Shown here: positions 7,578 through 15,352 of the stretch, piece by piece
Position numbering within the stretch: position 1 is the first letter of the stretch
Layout of the letters: each line of letters begins with the position of its first letter
Assembly: GCA_035761805.1 (NCBI GenBank)
Contig: DASTQL010000137.1
Location: 1 to 26,285, forward strand
Source of the DNA: DASTQL01 sp035761805
GTDB taxonomy: Bacteria; Actinomycetota; Actinomycetes; Jiangellales; Jiangellaceae
DNA: 26,285 nt
Direction of reading: 5' to 3'
Position numbers and translations under genes: made by a program
Notes under the pieces: model-generated
What the model saw: only the letters and a program-made list of their open reading frames with translations
Told to the model about the DNA's origin: nothing
Database searches by the model: none

Positions 7578-8366
7578 TCAGGCGACCGACGACATGCCGT
7601 CCACGGCGGCGATCTCGTCGTCGTCCAGGGCGAAACCGGCGACGTCGGCGTTGCTGCGGATCCGGTCGCGCCTGGACGAGCGCGGGAGGACGGTGACGCC
7701 GTGCTGCAGGTGCCACCGCACGACCACCTGGGCGGGGGTCACGCCGTGGCCCTCCGCGATCCCGGTGAGCACGGGGTGTGACAGGTCACCGGAGCGGAAG
7801 GGGCTGTAGCCCTCGAGCGCGACACCCCGCACGTGGCAGCCGTCGTGGAACCGCTTGTCGTACAACGTCGGTCCCCACTCGACCTGGTCCACCGCGGGGG
7901 TCACGCCGGTCGCCTTCGTCAGCTCGTCGACCTGTTCGAGCGAGTAGTTGCTCACCCCGATGTCGCGGGTGAGCCCGTCCTGCTGGGCCCGCACGAAGGC
8001 CTCCCAGGTGTCAGGACGCGCCTGGCCGCGGGGCGGCCAGTGCACGAGCCAGAGGTCCACCAGGTCCAGGCCCAGCGCCTCCAGGCTGCGCTCCAGCGTC
8101 CGGCGCGGGGAGGCCGCGTGCTCGGGCGGGAGCTTGGTGGTCACGAACACCTGGTCCCGGGGCAGGCCCGCCTCGGCGATCGCCGCGCCGACCTCCCCCT
8201 CGTTGCGGTACATCGTGGCGGTGTCGATGTGCCGGTAGCCGGCCTCGAGCGCCCACGCCACGGCCCGTCGCGCCTGCTCGCCACGTAGCTGCCACGTCCC
8301 GAAGCCGAGCAGGGGCATCCGCCCACCCCCAGGGAGCTCGACCGCGAAGTCCTCGGTTGCCGTCAT
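7578..8366 (-). CDS. Aldo/keto reductase
   Basis: The 262-residue protein is a compact (beta/alpha)8 aldo/keto reductase of the 2,5-diketo-gluconate reductase-like group, expected to reduce aldehydes or ketones with NADPH. The catalytic tetrad is complete: D48 in HIDTA, Y53 in TMYRNE, K78 in TTKLPP and H109 in LVHWPP. The family signature GVSNYS follows, and the C-terminal cofactor segment is VLPRSSRRDRIRSN, where the usual Lys of IPKS is Arg. ATG 8366 was chosen because AGGAGG lies about 6 nt upstream on the coding strand; the frame is open to 8402 without a ribosome site. It is convergent with oleD and divergent from the ERCC4-Lsr2 gene, with a 122-bp shared upstream gap. Its substrate cannot be read from the sequence. 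Confidence 0.88.
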   Translation of the reverse strand: MTATEDFAVELPGGGRMPLLGFGTWQLRGEQARRAVAWALEAGYRHIDTATMYRNEGEVGAAIAEAGLPRDQVFVTTKLPPEHAASPRRTLERSLEALGLDLVDLWLVHWPPRGQARPDTWEAFVRAQQDGLTRDIGVSNYSLEQVDELTKATGVTPAVDQVEWGPTLYDKRFHDGCHVRGVALEGYSPFRSGDLSHPVLTGIAEGHGVTPAQVVVRWHLQHGVTVLPRSSRRDRIRSNADVAGFALDDDEIAAVDGMSSVA

Positions 8367-8488
8367 GGCGCTCCTCCTGCCCGCAGCAGCGCTCGTCGAC
8401 ACGTCGGAGCCTGCGCCTTGCGGGACACGGCCGCGCGGCGTGCGGGAGGCACGTGCTCGTCCGGTGCGGGTCGGGGCACACTGACCAG

Positions 8489-9517
8489 GTGCCGGAGGAC
8501 TTCGTCATCGCCCGGAACCCGGACTCGGACTCCTCCCTGCCGTACCTCGTCCGGATCCCGCTGGGCCGGGATGGGATCGTGCTCAAGGCCCGGGACACGT
8601 GGCCCCGGACGGCGAAGATCTACTGCCACCGGGCGGACCGGTGGCCCGAGGAGCCCGAGCTCGTCGAGCGGGTGCCCGTGCGCGCCTGCGTACGACGGGG
8701 AGCGGCGATCGACCTGGTGCTGGATCGGGGTCGTGAGAGCCGGTCGCAGTTCGTGCTCACCCGGATCCGGGGCGGGCGGGAGGCGATCTTCTGGCAGTCG
8801 GCGCGCACGGCCAAGCAGGCCCGGCCCGCGGTGACCGCGCCCCGTGGGCGGGCGCAGGGGCTGGGCGAGCTCCGCGTGCTCGTCGACCTGCAGGAGCGCT
8901 ACCCCTACCGCTTCGCCCAGCACGCGGTGACGGTGGACCGCCGGCGGCTGCCGGCCGGGGACTACGCGGTCGAGGTGGAGGGGCGGGTGGTGGCGGCCGT
9001 GGAGCGCAAGTCGTTGCAGGACCTCTCGGCGAGCCTGCTGTCCGGGCGGCTGAGGTACGCACTCGCGGAGCTCGCGTCGCTGCCGCGCGCCGCGGTGGTG
9101 GTTGAGGACCGTTACTCGGGGATCTTCAAGCTCGAGCACGTGCGCCCGTCCTCGGTCGCCGACGGGCTCGCAGAGGCGCAGGTCCGCTACCCCGGCGTGC
9201 CGATCGTCTTCTGCGAGACCCGGCCGCTCGCCGAGGACTGGACCTACCGCTTCCTGGCCGCCGCGGTGGTCGAGCTGGGCCTGGAGCTGGTGGCCGGAGA
9301 GGTGGAGCTTCCTCCGGCGGGACCGCTGACGGCCCCGTCGCCGACGGTCGCGGAGGTCCGGGCGTGGGCACGCCGGCAGGGACTGCCCGTCGGCGATCGT
9401 GGTCGGCTCCGGCCGGAAGTGCTGGAGGCCTACGCGGCAGGGGCTCCGCTGGAGGACGACCCGGCAGCCCGCCCTCCCGCCACCCCACCGGCCGGTGCGC
9501 CGCTCAGCCCGTCGTGA
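8489..9517 (+). CDS. ERCC4 (XPF-type) nuclease domain fused to an Lsr2-like DNA-binding domain
   Basis: The protein has 342 residues. Residues about 125-255 show the XPF/ERCC4 nuclease core: GDY at 157-159, then VERKSLQDL with E172, R173, K174 and D178 (the ERKxxxD metal-dependent active site), and VVVEDRYSGIF as a later core strand. Residues about 285-318 (VAEVRAWARRQGLPVGDRGR followed by LRPEVLEAY) match the C-terminal AT-hook-like domain of Lsr2, the actinobacterial xenogeneic silencer, including the RGR loop. The N-terminal 120 residues are less distinct. The GTG at 8489 sits just before the conserved start; CACACT at 8475-8480 could be a -10 box for a near-leaderless transcript. The frame open back to 8357 overlaps the divergent gene. 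A structure-specific nuclease recruited by minor-groove recognition is inferred; substrate and role are unknown. Its 3' end overlaps the convergent alcohol dehydrogenase gene by 14 bp. Confidence 0.85.
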   Translation: MPEDFVIARNPDSDSSLPYLVRIPLGRDGIVLKARDTWPRTAKIYCHRADRWPEEPELVERVPVRACVRRGAAIDLVLDRGRESRSQFVLTRIRGGREAIFWQSARTAKQARPAVTAPRGRAQGLGELRVLVDLQERYPYRFAQHAVTVDRRRLPAGDYAVEVEGRVVAAVERKSLQDLSASLLSGRLRYALAELASLPRAAVVVEDRYSGIFKLEHVRPSSVADGLAEAQVRYPGVPIVFCETRPLAEDWTYRFLAAAVVELGLELVAGEVELPPAGPLTAPSPTVAEVRAWARRQGLPVGDRGRLRPEVLEAYAAGAPLEDDPAARPPATPPAGAPLSPS

Positions 9518-10520
9518 GGTCGAACACGAGCCGGGCGGGGACCTTGCCGGCGAGCACCTCGTCGAAGCACGCGTTGACGTCCTCCAGTGCCCGCGCTTCG
9601 GCCACCACCTTCGTACGGCCGCGGGCGTGCAGCTCGAAGCACTCGGCGAGGTCGTTGCGGGTGCCGACGAGCGAGCCGATGACCCGGATGCCGCGGAGCA
9701 CGGTCTCGAAGACCGGCAGCTCCAGCCGGTTGTCGGCGGGGAGGCCGACGAGCACGAGGCGGCCGTTCGGGTTGAGCGCCGCGTGCGCCGCCCGCATGGC
9801 GGCGGGGGACGGGACCGTGACGACGGCGACGTCGACGCCGCCGAGGGCGGCGAGCTGACTCTGCTGGTCGCTGCGGGCGTCGACGACGTGGTGGGCGCCG
9901 AGCTCCTCGGCGAGGGCGAGCTTCTCGTCCTCGACGTCGACCGCGACCACCGTGGTGCCGAAGATCCCCGCGTACTGCAACGCGAGGTGACCCAGCCCGC
10001 CCACACCGACGACCATGGCGACCTCGGTCGGCCTGGGCTCGGCGACCTTGAGCGCCTTGTACGTCGTCACACCGGCGCAGGTGATCGGCGCGGCGTCGAA
10101 GGAGGTGACCTCGTCGGGAACGCGGACGACGTGGCTGGCGTAGCCCAGCGTGTACTCGGCGTACCCGCCGTCCATCGTGTAGCCCATGTACTGCGGGGTC
10201 GGGCAGTAGGTCTCCCAACCGGCGACGCAGTAGCGGCAGTGGCCGCAGGCGTGACCCAGCCACGGCAGCGCGACCCGGTCTCCGACACCGACCCGGAGGT
10301 CGCCCTCGCCGACCTCGACCACCCTGCCGACGCCCTCGTGCCCCGGGATCAGCGGCATCTTGGGCTTCACGGGCCAGTCGCCGTGGGCGGCGTGGATGTC
10401 GGTGTGGCACAGACCGCTCGCCTCGATCCGGACGACCACCTGCCCGCGGCCGGGTGTGGGGACTGGGACATCCCGGATCTCCAGCGGCTTCTTGAAGCCA
10501 GGGACGACGGCGGCCTTCAT
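9504..10520 (-). CDS. adhP: Zinc-dependent alcohol dehydrogenase (AdhP/AdhT-like)
   Basis: A 338-residue medium-chain dehydrogenase that interconverts primary alcohols and aldehydes with NAD. The catalytic zinc ligands are C38 in GLCHTD, H61-E62 in GHEGVGRV and C148 in ITCAG. The structural zinc site is complete with C92, C95, C98 and C106. The Rossmann loop is VGVGGLGHLALQYA at about 171, followed by an acidic VDVEDEK typical of NAD preference. The sequence is close to the bacterial AdhP/AdhT type (HAAHGDWPVKPKMPLIPG). ATG 10520 has GAGGAGGG about 5 nt upstream on the coding strand. The gene is probably transcribed from its own promoter, because two inverted repeats separate it from the upstream dehydrogenase. 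The 3' end overlaps the convergent ERCC4-Lsr2 gene. Confidence 0.92.
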   Translation of the reverse strand: MKAAVVPGFKKPLEIRDVPVPTPGRGQVVVRIEASGLCHTDIHAAHGDWPVKPKMPLIPGHEGVGRVVEVGEGDLRVGVGDRVALPWLGHACGHCRYCVAGWETYCPTPQYMGYTMDGGYAEYTLGYASHVVRVPDEVTSFDAAPITCAGVTTYKALKVAEPRPTEVAMVVGVGGLGHLALQYAGIFGTTVVAVDVEDEKLALAEELGAHHVVDARSDQQSQLAALGGVDVAVVTVPSPAAMRAAHAALNPNGRLVLVGLPADNRLELPVFETVLRGIRVIGSLVGTRNDLAECFELHARGRTKVVAEARALEDVNACFDEVLAGKVPARLVFDLTTG

Positions 10521-10559
10521 CGGGACCCTCCTCGGGTGGCGGGATGTCCCTGCCAGTCC

Positions 10560-10578
10560 ACCGTGGGCGATCCACGGT
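10560..10578 (-). promoter_or_regulatory. Palindromic operator candidate upstream of adhP
   Basis: ACCGTGG (10560-10566), a 5-nt centre and CCACGGT (10572-10578) form a perfect 7-5-7 inverted repeat, 40 bp upstream of the adhP start. The size and spacing suit a dimeric regulator site. No regulator gene lies next to it. Confidence 0.45.
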
Positions 10579-10583
10579 CGACA

Positions 10584-10608
10584 CCGGTCGTCCGGACCGT
10601 CCGACCGG
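10584..10608 (-). terminator. Hairpin between the two alcohol dehydrogenase genes
   Basis: CCGGTCG (10584-10590) and CGACCGG (10602-10608) are perfect 7-bp arms around an 11-nt loop, 35 bp after the stop of the dehydrogenase at 10643-11689 on the minus strand. It could end that transcript; without a U-tract, a second operator is equally possible. Confidence 0.4.
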
Positions 10609-10642
10609 CCGAAGGTCCCGGTGGCCCTCATGTCGCCGGCGA

Positions 10643-11689
10643 TCAGGGGCGCAGCAGCGGCTTGATCGCGCGGCGCTCGTCCATGGCGGTGTAGGCCTCG
10701 GCGACCTGCTCCAGCGGCAGCTCGAGGTCGAACACCCGCCCGGGGCGGATGCGCCCGGCCAGGACGTCTGCGAGCAGCTCGTCCAGGTAGGCCCGGACGG
10801 GGGCGACTCCTCCGCCGACGGTGATGTTGTCGTCGAACAGCTGTTGCACCGGTAGCTGGGCACCGTGCGGGACGCCGACGAAGCCGACCCGGCCGCCCGG
10901 ACGGGCCGAGCCGATCGCCTGGGCCATCGACTGCTCGGTGCCCACGCACTCGAGCACGCAGTCGGCCCCCTGCCCGCCGAGCAGCTCGCGGACCACCGCC
11001 ACCCCCTCGGCGCCACGGTCGGCGACCACGTCCGTGGCTCCGAAGTCGCGGGCGACTGCCTGGCGGTCGTCGTGCCTGGACATCGCCACCACCCGCTCGG
11101 CGCCCAGTCGGTGGGCCGCCAGGACGCCGCACAGCCCGACCGCGCCGTCGCCGACGACCACGACTGTCGCCCCCTCCCGTACGCCGGCGGACACAGCCGC
11201 GTGGTGGCCGGTGCCCATGACGTCGGAGAGGGCGAGCAGGCTCGGCACGAGCGCATCGGGAGGCGGTTCGGACGTGGCCACGAGGGTGCCGTCCGCGAGC
11301 GGGACGCGGGCTCGCTCACCCTGGCACCCGTCGACGGGTCGTCCTTCGGCGTCCTTGCCGCCCCACCAGGCGACGCGTTCGCAGGAGGTGTGAATGCCGT
11401 TGCGGCAGTGCCGGCACGTGTTGTCGCTGATCGCGAATGGTGCGACGACGAAGTCCCCCGGCCGTACGGTCCGGACGTCCGAGCCGACGTGCTCGACGAC
11501 GCCCACCATCTCGTGTCCGATGCGGTGCGGGCGTCGCGTCGCGCTGATCCCCCGGTACGGCCACAGGTCGGAGCCGCAGACGCAGGTGGCGGTGATGCGT
11601 ACGACGGCGTCGGTCGGGAGGTGCAGTTGGGGATCCGGGACGTCCTCCAGCCGGATGTCCCGCTCCCCGTGGATCAGCGTCGCCCGCAT
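10643..11689 (-). CDS. Zinc-dependent alcohol dehydrogenase family protein
   Basis: A 348-residue medium-chain dehydrogenase distinct from the neighbouring adhP product. The catalytic zinc ligand region is C38 in CVCGSD with H59-E60 in GHEMVG. The Rossmann loop GDGAVGLCGVLAA begins near 180. The structural zinc loop reads DNTCRHCRNGIHTSC: C92, C95 and C103 are present, but the first of the usual four cysteines is replaced by Asp89, which I recall as a trait of a subfamily. GGERVA-type polyol or glutathione-dependent formaldehyde activity is not supported, and the substrate is unknown. ATG 11689 has GGGAGG 5 nt upstream on the coding strand; the longer open frame to 12079 runs through the divergent acyltransferase gene. 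It shares a 110-bp palindrome-containing upstream region with that gene. Confidence 0.9.
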   Translation of the reverse strand: MRATLIHGERDIRLEDVPDPQLHLPTDAVVRITATCVCGSDLWPYRGISATRRPHRIGHEMVGVVEHVGSDVRTVRPGDFVVAPFAISDNTCRHCRNGIHTSCERVAWWGGKDAEGRPVDGCQGERARVPLADGTLVATSEPPPDALVPSLLALSDVMGTGHHAAVSAGVREGATVVVVGDGAVGLCGVLAAHRLGAERVVAMSRHDDRQAVARDFGATDVVADRGAEGVAVVRELLGGQGADCVLECVGTEQSMAQAIGSARPGGRVGFVGVPHGAQLPVQQLFDDNITVGGGVAPVRAYLDELLADVLAGRIRPGRVFDLELPLEQVAEAYTAMDERRAIKPLLRP

Positions 11690-11742
11690 GTCGGCCTCCC
11701 GGTACTGGCTGGTGCGGCGCGAGGGTAACGGCCGAACGGGGT

Positions 11743-11771
11743 CGACCCAGGGTCGGACGGCCCTTCGTCCG
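11743..11771. promoter_or_regulatory. Two overlapping palindromes in the divergent promoter region
   Basis: CGACCC-A-GGGTCG (11743-11755) is a perfect 13-bp palindrome, and CGGACG...CGTCCG (11754-11759 and 11766-11771) a second inverted repeat that shares two bases with it. Both lie in the 110 bp between the divergent starts at 11689 and 11800, so one regulator could control both genes. No -35/-10 pair is clear. Confidence 0.35.
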
Positions 11772-11799
11772 GTGCCACGCCCCCGGGGACGCTGGTGCC

Positions 11800-13119
11800 G
11801 TGGACGCGACGACGACGATCGAGCGGCCGGCTGCGCAGGACCGGATGCAGCTCGCCGTCGACGTCGGGCCTGCGCCCATGCACGTCGGTGCCGTGGTGGT
11901 GCTGGACGCGACGGTCGACCTGGAGTCGGTCCGCCGCTGCTTGGCCGTGAGGATCCGCGGGGTTCCGAGGCTGCGCCGCCGACTGGTGCCCACGCCCCTC
12001 GGCTGCGGCGGTCCGGTGTGGGTGGACGACCCCGCCTTCGACGTGCGGGATCACGTCGCGGCCGTGGCCTGCGAGGCACCGGGCGACGAGCAGGCCCTGC
12101 TCAGCACGGCGGCCCAGGCGTTGACGCGGCCGCTGCCGCGGTCACGGCCACCATGGGCCGCGGTGCTGGTCACGGGCCTCGAGGACGAGCGGTGTGCCCT
12201 CGTCCTCGTCGTCCACCACGTCCTCGCTGACGGCATCGGAGGCCTTGCCGTGCTCGGCCAGCTGCTCGACGGAGGAGTGGTGGCGCCCTCGGACGACGGC
12301 TTTCCTCGTCCACCGCCCGGGCGGGGACGGCTGACCGCGGACGCCTGGGGGCGGCGGTGGCGCGCGGCTCACCGCGCAGGTGCGGTGATGCGGGACGTCG
12401 CCGCGGGGTGGCGGGAGCTGGGCGGCCGACCTCCGGCAGCAGCGCCCCGGACATCTTGGAACCGGCCGACGGGCCCGCGTCGCCGCCTGGCCACGGTTCG
12501 GGTGGACCTCGCCGCCGCGACGCGTGTCGCTCACCAGGAGGGCGCGACGGTGAACGACGTGCTGCTCACCGTCGTGGGGCGCGCGATCGGCGCGGTCGGG
12601 CTGGCCAGGGGCGAGTGGCTGGACTCTGTCGTGGTCTCCGTCCCCGTCTCTGCGCGGCGTTCTGCGGGCCTCGCCGACCCGGGCAACGCGGTGGGCGCGA
12701 TGTCCGTGTCGGTGCCCACGTGCGGAGGTGCCCGGCATCGCCTGCGCGCCGTCGGCACGGCGACTCGCGCCCGGAAGTCCGAGCGTCGGGGGACCTCGAC
12801 CGCGGTGCTCGTACCGGTGTTCGGTGCGCTGGCACGCGTGGGTGTCTTCCGGTGGTTCATCGAGCACCAGCGGCTGGTGACCACCTTCGTCACCAACGTG
12901 CGCGGACCCGACCGGCCCATGTCGTTCCTCGGGACGCGGGTGCTGGCCCTCCTGCCGATGTCGGTCACCCCGGGCAACGTGACGGTGACCTTCACCGCCC
13001 TTTCGTACGCGGGCGTGCTCGTGGTGACACTCGTCGCGGACCCGGACCGGGTCCCCGACCTCGACCTGCTCGCCCGACACCTCCAGGCCGGGTTGGACGA
13101 GCTCTGCGGCGAGGCCTGA
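11800..13119 (+). CDS. Wax ester synthase/diacylglycerol acyltransferase-like (WS/DGAT) protein
   Basis: A 439-residue member of the bacterial WS/DGAT family, which moves an acyl group from acyl-CoA to a fatty alcohol or diacylglycerol in making neutral lipids. The active-site motif HHxxxDG is intact as H139-H140 to D144-G145 (HHVLADG). Other family marks are PMHVGAVVVLD near the N-terminus, a variant SRPPW in place of SRPLW, NDVLL at about 250, and NVRGPDRPMSFLG near 365 (the family's NVPGP-type segment). The length is slightly short. GTG 11800 is preferred because the Asp-x-Met segment aligns with family N-termini; the ribosome site is weak and ATG 11845 is an alternative. The gene is convergent with the Mut7-C gene, with only 6 bp between stops. 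Lipid storage is an inference, as many paralogues have untested substrates. Confidence 0.87.
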   Translation: MDATTTIERPAAQDRMQLAVDVGPAPMHVGAVVVLDATVDLESVRRCLAVRIRGVPRLRRRLVPTPLGCGGPVWVDDPAFDVRDHVAAVACEAPGDEQALLSTAAQALTRPLPRSRPPWAAVLVTGLEDERCALVLVVHHVLADGIGGLAVLGQLLDGGVVAPSDDGFPRPPPGRGRLTADAWGRRWRAAHRAGAVMRDVAAGWRELGGRPPAAAPRTSWNRPTGPRRRLATVRVDLAAATRVAHQEGATVNDVLLTVVGRAIGAVGLARGEWLDSVVVSVPVSARRSAGLADPGNAVGAMSVSVPTCGGARHRLRAVGTATRARKSERRGTSTAVLVPVFGALARVGVFRWFIEHQRLVTTFVTNVRGPDRPMSFLGTRVLALLPMSVTPGNVTVTFTALSYAGVLVVTLVADPDRVPDLDLLARHLQAGLDELCGEA

Positions 13120-13125
13120 GCGCGG

Positions 13126-13857
13126 TCAGGTCGGACCCGGTTCCCGGGCCACCCCCGCGGTCCTCACCACGGCGTCGAGGGCGCGGGCGTGCGCACCACG
13201 CCAGTACACCTGGCCACACCTGTCGCACCTCGAGAACTCCTCGTACGTCCGGCGCGTGCCGGGGCGGAGCCGGTCGGCGACGTCGTCCTTCCGTACGGGA
13301 CGGAGCTCGCCGTTGCAGGCGGTGCAGCGGGTGTAGGGGTCGAGCGGCGGAGCGAAGCGGTCCAGCACGTCGGCCAGCTGCTCGGCGGTGCGCGCACCCC
13401 GGACGTACGCGGCGTGCGGCACCGCCCGGCGCCGGAGGAGACCCAGGTCCTGGGTGAGCAGGATGCGGGCGTCGGTCGCGGCGCGCTCCGCCAGGTCGGC
13501 GTCGTGGGCATCGGTGTCGTACTCGGTGTCGAGGCCGAGCACCCGCATGCGCCTCGCGAGGCCGCCGAGGTGCACGTCGAGCAGGAACCTCGGCGGAGTG
13601 GCGGGGAGGGGCTGCGGTCGGTGCACCGGAGCGACGTCGACGGTGCTGCCGTCGGCGGGGTGGTGTGACGGCGGGACCCGGGCCCCGTCGACGCGGAGCG
13701 TGCCTACCTCCGGCAGCGGCACACCGGTGCTCTCCACGAGGTGGCCGAGGGTGGAGGTGCCGTCCAGCGTCACGCGGAGCTCCGGTCCGCGCCGCCGGGC
13801 CGGGACGAAGCGCGACAGGTCGCCGCCGAGGCGCAGGACCACGGTGCTGTCGGGCAC
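13126..13857 (-). CDS. Mut7-C RNase-domain protein with ubiquitin-like N-terminus
   Basis: The 243-residue protein has three parts. Residues 1-85 form a beta-grasp, ubiquitin-like domain (VVLRLGGDLSRFVP..., ending GSTVDVAPV) typical of Mut7-C/ubiquitin fusions. Residues 90-170 are the Mut7-C PIN-like RNase domain: FLLDVHLGGLARRMRVLGLD with D94, DADLAERA, and LTQDLGLL with D137. Residues 175-220 form a zinc ribbon with C178, C181, C211 and C214. The family is predicted to act on RNA, but its substrate is not established to my knowledge. GTG 13857 has GAGGG directly upstream and homology starts at residue 5; ATG 13899 is the alternative. The frame continues far upstream to 15282, but that part is antisense to the deacetylase gene. 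Confidence 0.87.
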   Translation of the reverse strand: MPDSTVVLRLGGDLSRFVPARRRGPELRVTLDGTSTLGHLVESTGVPLPEVGTLRVDGARVPPSHHPADGSTVDVAPVHRPQPLPATPPRFLLDVHLGGLARRMRVLGLDTEYDTDAHDADLAERAATDARILLTQDLGLLRRRAVPHAAYVRGARTAEQLADVLDRFAPPLDPYTRCTACNGELRPVRKDDVADRLRPGTRRTYEEFSRCDRCGQVYWRGAHARALDAVVRTAGVAREPGPT

Positions 13858-14157
13858 CCCTCGATGATGCAGCAGTGGGGGCTGCGCTCGGCGCCTCATC
13901 GGTGCTGACTGCCAGGCGATCGCGCGACGTTGCCGGCCGGGTGGTCCCCAGGGTCGCCGTCTGCGGCAAAGCCCGCGACCGTCCGGACGATCTGCCCTAG
14001 CATGAGGCCGAACCCCGAGAACCGGACGAGCCGGTGGACGCGGAGGAGTTCCTGCCGTCTTCACGCCTGCTCGATGAAGGGGGTCCGTGCGATGGGGAAC
14101 ACCAGCGGGACCAACGGCCGTGGTGGGACTCGCAGCCACGAACCTAGCGTGAGCCCC
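13858..14157. promoter_or_regulatory. Divergent intergenic region without a gene
   Basis: These 300 bases separate the start of the Mut7-C gene from the deacetylase start. I see no coding frame with family-like residues. TAGCGT at 14145-14150, 7 nt before ATG 14158, fits a -10 box for a leaderless deacetylase transcript, although no TTGACA-like -35 precedes it. TAGCAT at 13998-14003 is a second -10-like hexamer, which would instead give a leader of about 150 nt. Confidence 0.35.
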
Positions 14158-15180
14158 ATGAAGGCACTTGCGCTGCTCACCGCTGCCGTGCTCGCCTTCA
14201 CCGCCGCCGGCGCCCCGGCGACATCGGAGGCGGCCCCGGGCCCCGTCCGGGCGACCTCGCAGCTGACCACGAGCGAGGTGTCTTCCGGGTCCTCGGCCGA
14301 TGCGACCCTCCAGGCGACCGCGTCGAGCGCCCGGATGGTCGACGTGCTCGCTCGTGACGCTTCGGGCGTGCTGTGGCTCTACCGTGGGAACGGTTCCGGC
14401 GGCTGGCTCTCGCCGCGGCTGCAGGTCGGCACCGGCTGGGGCGGGATGACGGCCGTGTTCGGGCCGGGCGACTTCTCCGGCGACGGCGGCGGCGCCTCGG
14501 TCGACTGCTCGCGGCTGGCGTGCGTGGCCCTGACCTTCGACGACGGGCCGTCTGCCTACACCGACCGCCTCATCGACCACCTCACCAGGCTCAACGTACC
14601 TGCCACGTTCTTCGTCGTCGGTAGCCAGGTCGCGAACCGCCCGGCGACCGCCCTGCGCCTGCAGCGCAACGGCCACGCCGTCGAGAACCACACCTACTCC
14701 CACCCCCAGCTCACCCAGCTCAGCCTGTCCGCGCAGCGTTCCGAGGTGCAACGCTGCGATGATGCCCTCGCGGCGGCAGGGGTCGCACGCAGCTCCCTGC
14801 TCCGTCCCCCGTACGGCTCGTGGAACAGCAACACACGACTCCTGGGGAAGCCCCTCATCCTGTGGTCTGTGGATCCGAGGGACTGGGATGGCCGGACGTC
14901 CAGCCAGATCCGCAGTCACGTGGTCTCGAACACCAGCGCCGGCGACATCGTCCTCATGCACGACAGGGTCGCGGCCACGGTCGACGCCGTGCCCGGCATC
15001 GTCTCGGACCTGCGCGCCCGTGGGTTCACACTGGTGACGGTCGAGACCCTCGTGCCGGGGATGGAGCCCGGTGACGTCGTCTACAGCCGCGGGCAGGTCC
15101 AGCAGGCGACGACGTCGGCCCTCTCTCCCGAGAGCGCGCCGCAGCTCGTGGACGAGGCGCCCTTCCTGCCGGGCAGGTGA
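14158..15180 (+). CDS. Secreted polysaccharide deacetylase (NodB domain) with FG-GAP-like segment
   Basis: The 340-residue protein starts with a clear signal peptide (MKALALLTAAVLAFTAAGAP, cleavage probably near ATSEAA). Residues about 60-110 (DVLARDASGVLWLYRGNGSG, VGTGW, GPGDFSGDG) resemble one FG-GAP/VCBS-type beta-propeller blade, cut off directly before the catalytic domain. Residues 120-300 form the NodB deacetylase: TFDDGP with D128 and D129, HTYSH with metal ligands H178 and H182, RPPYG at 216-220, and the final catalytic His268 in LMHD. This is a carbohydrate esterase family 4 enzyme that removes acetyl groups from N-acetylglucosamine polymers such as peptidoglycan, outside the membrane. 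ATG 14158 was chosen for the signal peptide; the upstream open frame lacks one. The C-terminal 40 residues are low in structure. Confidence 0.9.
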   Translation: MKALALLTAAVLAFTAAGAPATSEAAPGPVRATSQLTTSEVSSGSSADATLQATASSARMVDVLARDASGVLWLYRGNGSGGWLSPRLQVGTGWGGMTAVFGPGDFSGDGGGASVDCSRLACVALTFDDGPSAYTDRLIDHLTRLNVPATFFVVGSQVANRPATALRLQRNGHAVENHTYSHPQLTQLSLSAQRSEVQRCDDALAAAGVARSSLLRPPYGSWNSNTRLLGKPLILWSVDPRDWDGRTSSQIRSHVVSNTSAGDIVLMHDRVAATVDAVPGIVSDLRARGFTLVTVETLVPGMEPGDVVYSRGQVQQATTSALSPESAPQLVDEAPFLPGR

Positions 15181-15352
15181 TCGACTGCGCCGGCCCACGC
15201 CGGCCACGGAGCCCTGAACGGTCGGGCAGGGTCCGCTTCGGGAACCGAAGGTCGGCCGGTGGCCGCGAGTTCGGGCCGTCACCGTTGCGCGGCGCTACCG
15301 GTGCCGACCTGTTCGCCACACGGACGCGAATCGGTCGCGCGATCGTGCGCGG
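15181..15352. terminator. Convergent intergenic region with a small hairpin
   Basis: No gene is seen here. CTTCGG (15236-15241) and CCGAAG (15245-15250) form a perfect 6-bp stem with a 3-nt loop, placed between two converging genes where a bidirectional terminator would be useful. The hairpin is short and has no U-tract. Confidence 0.3.
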
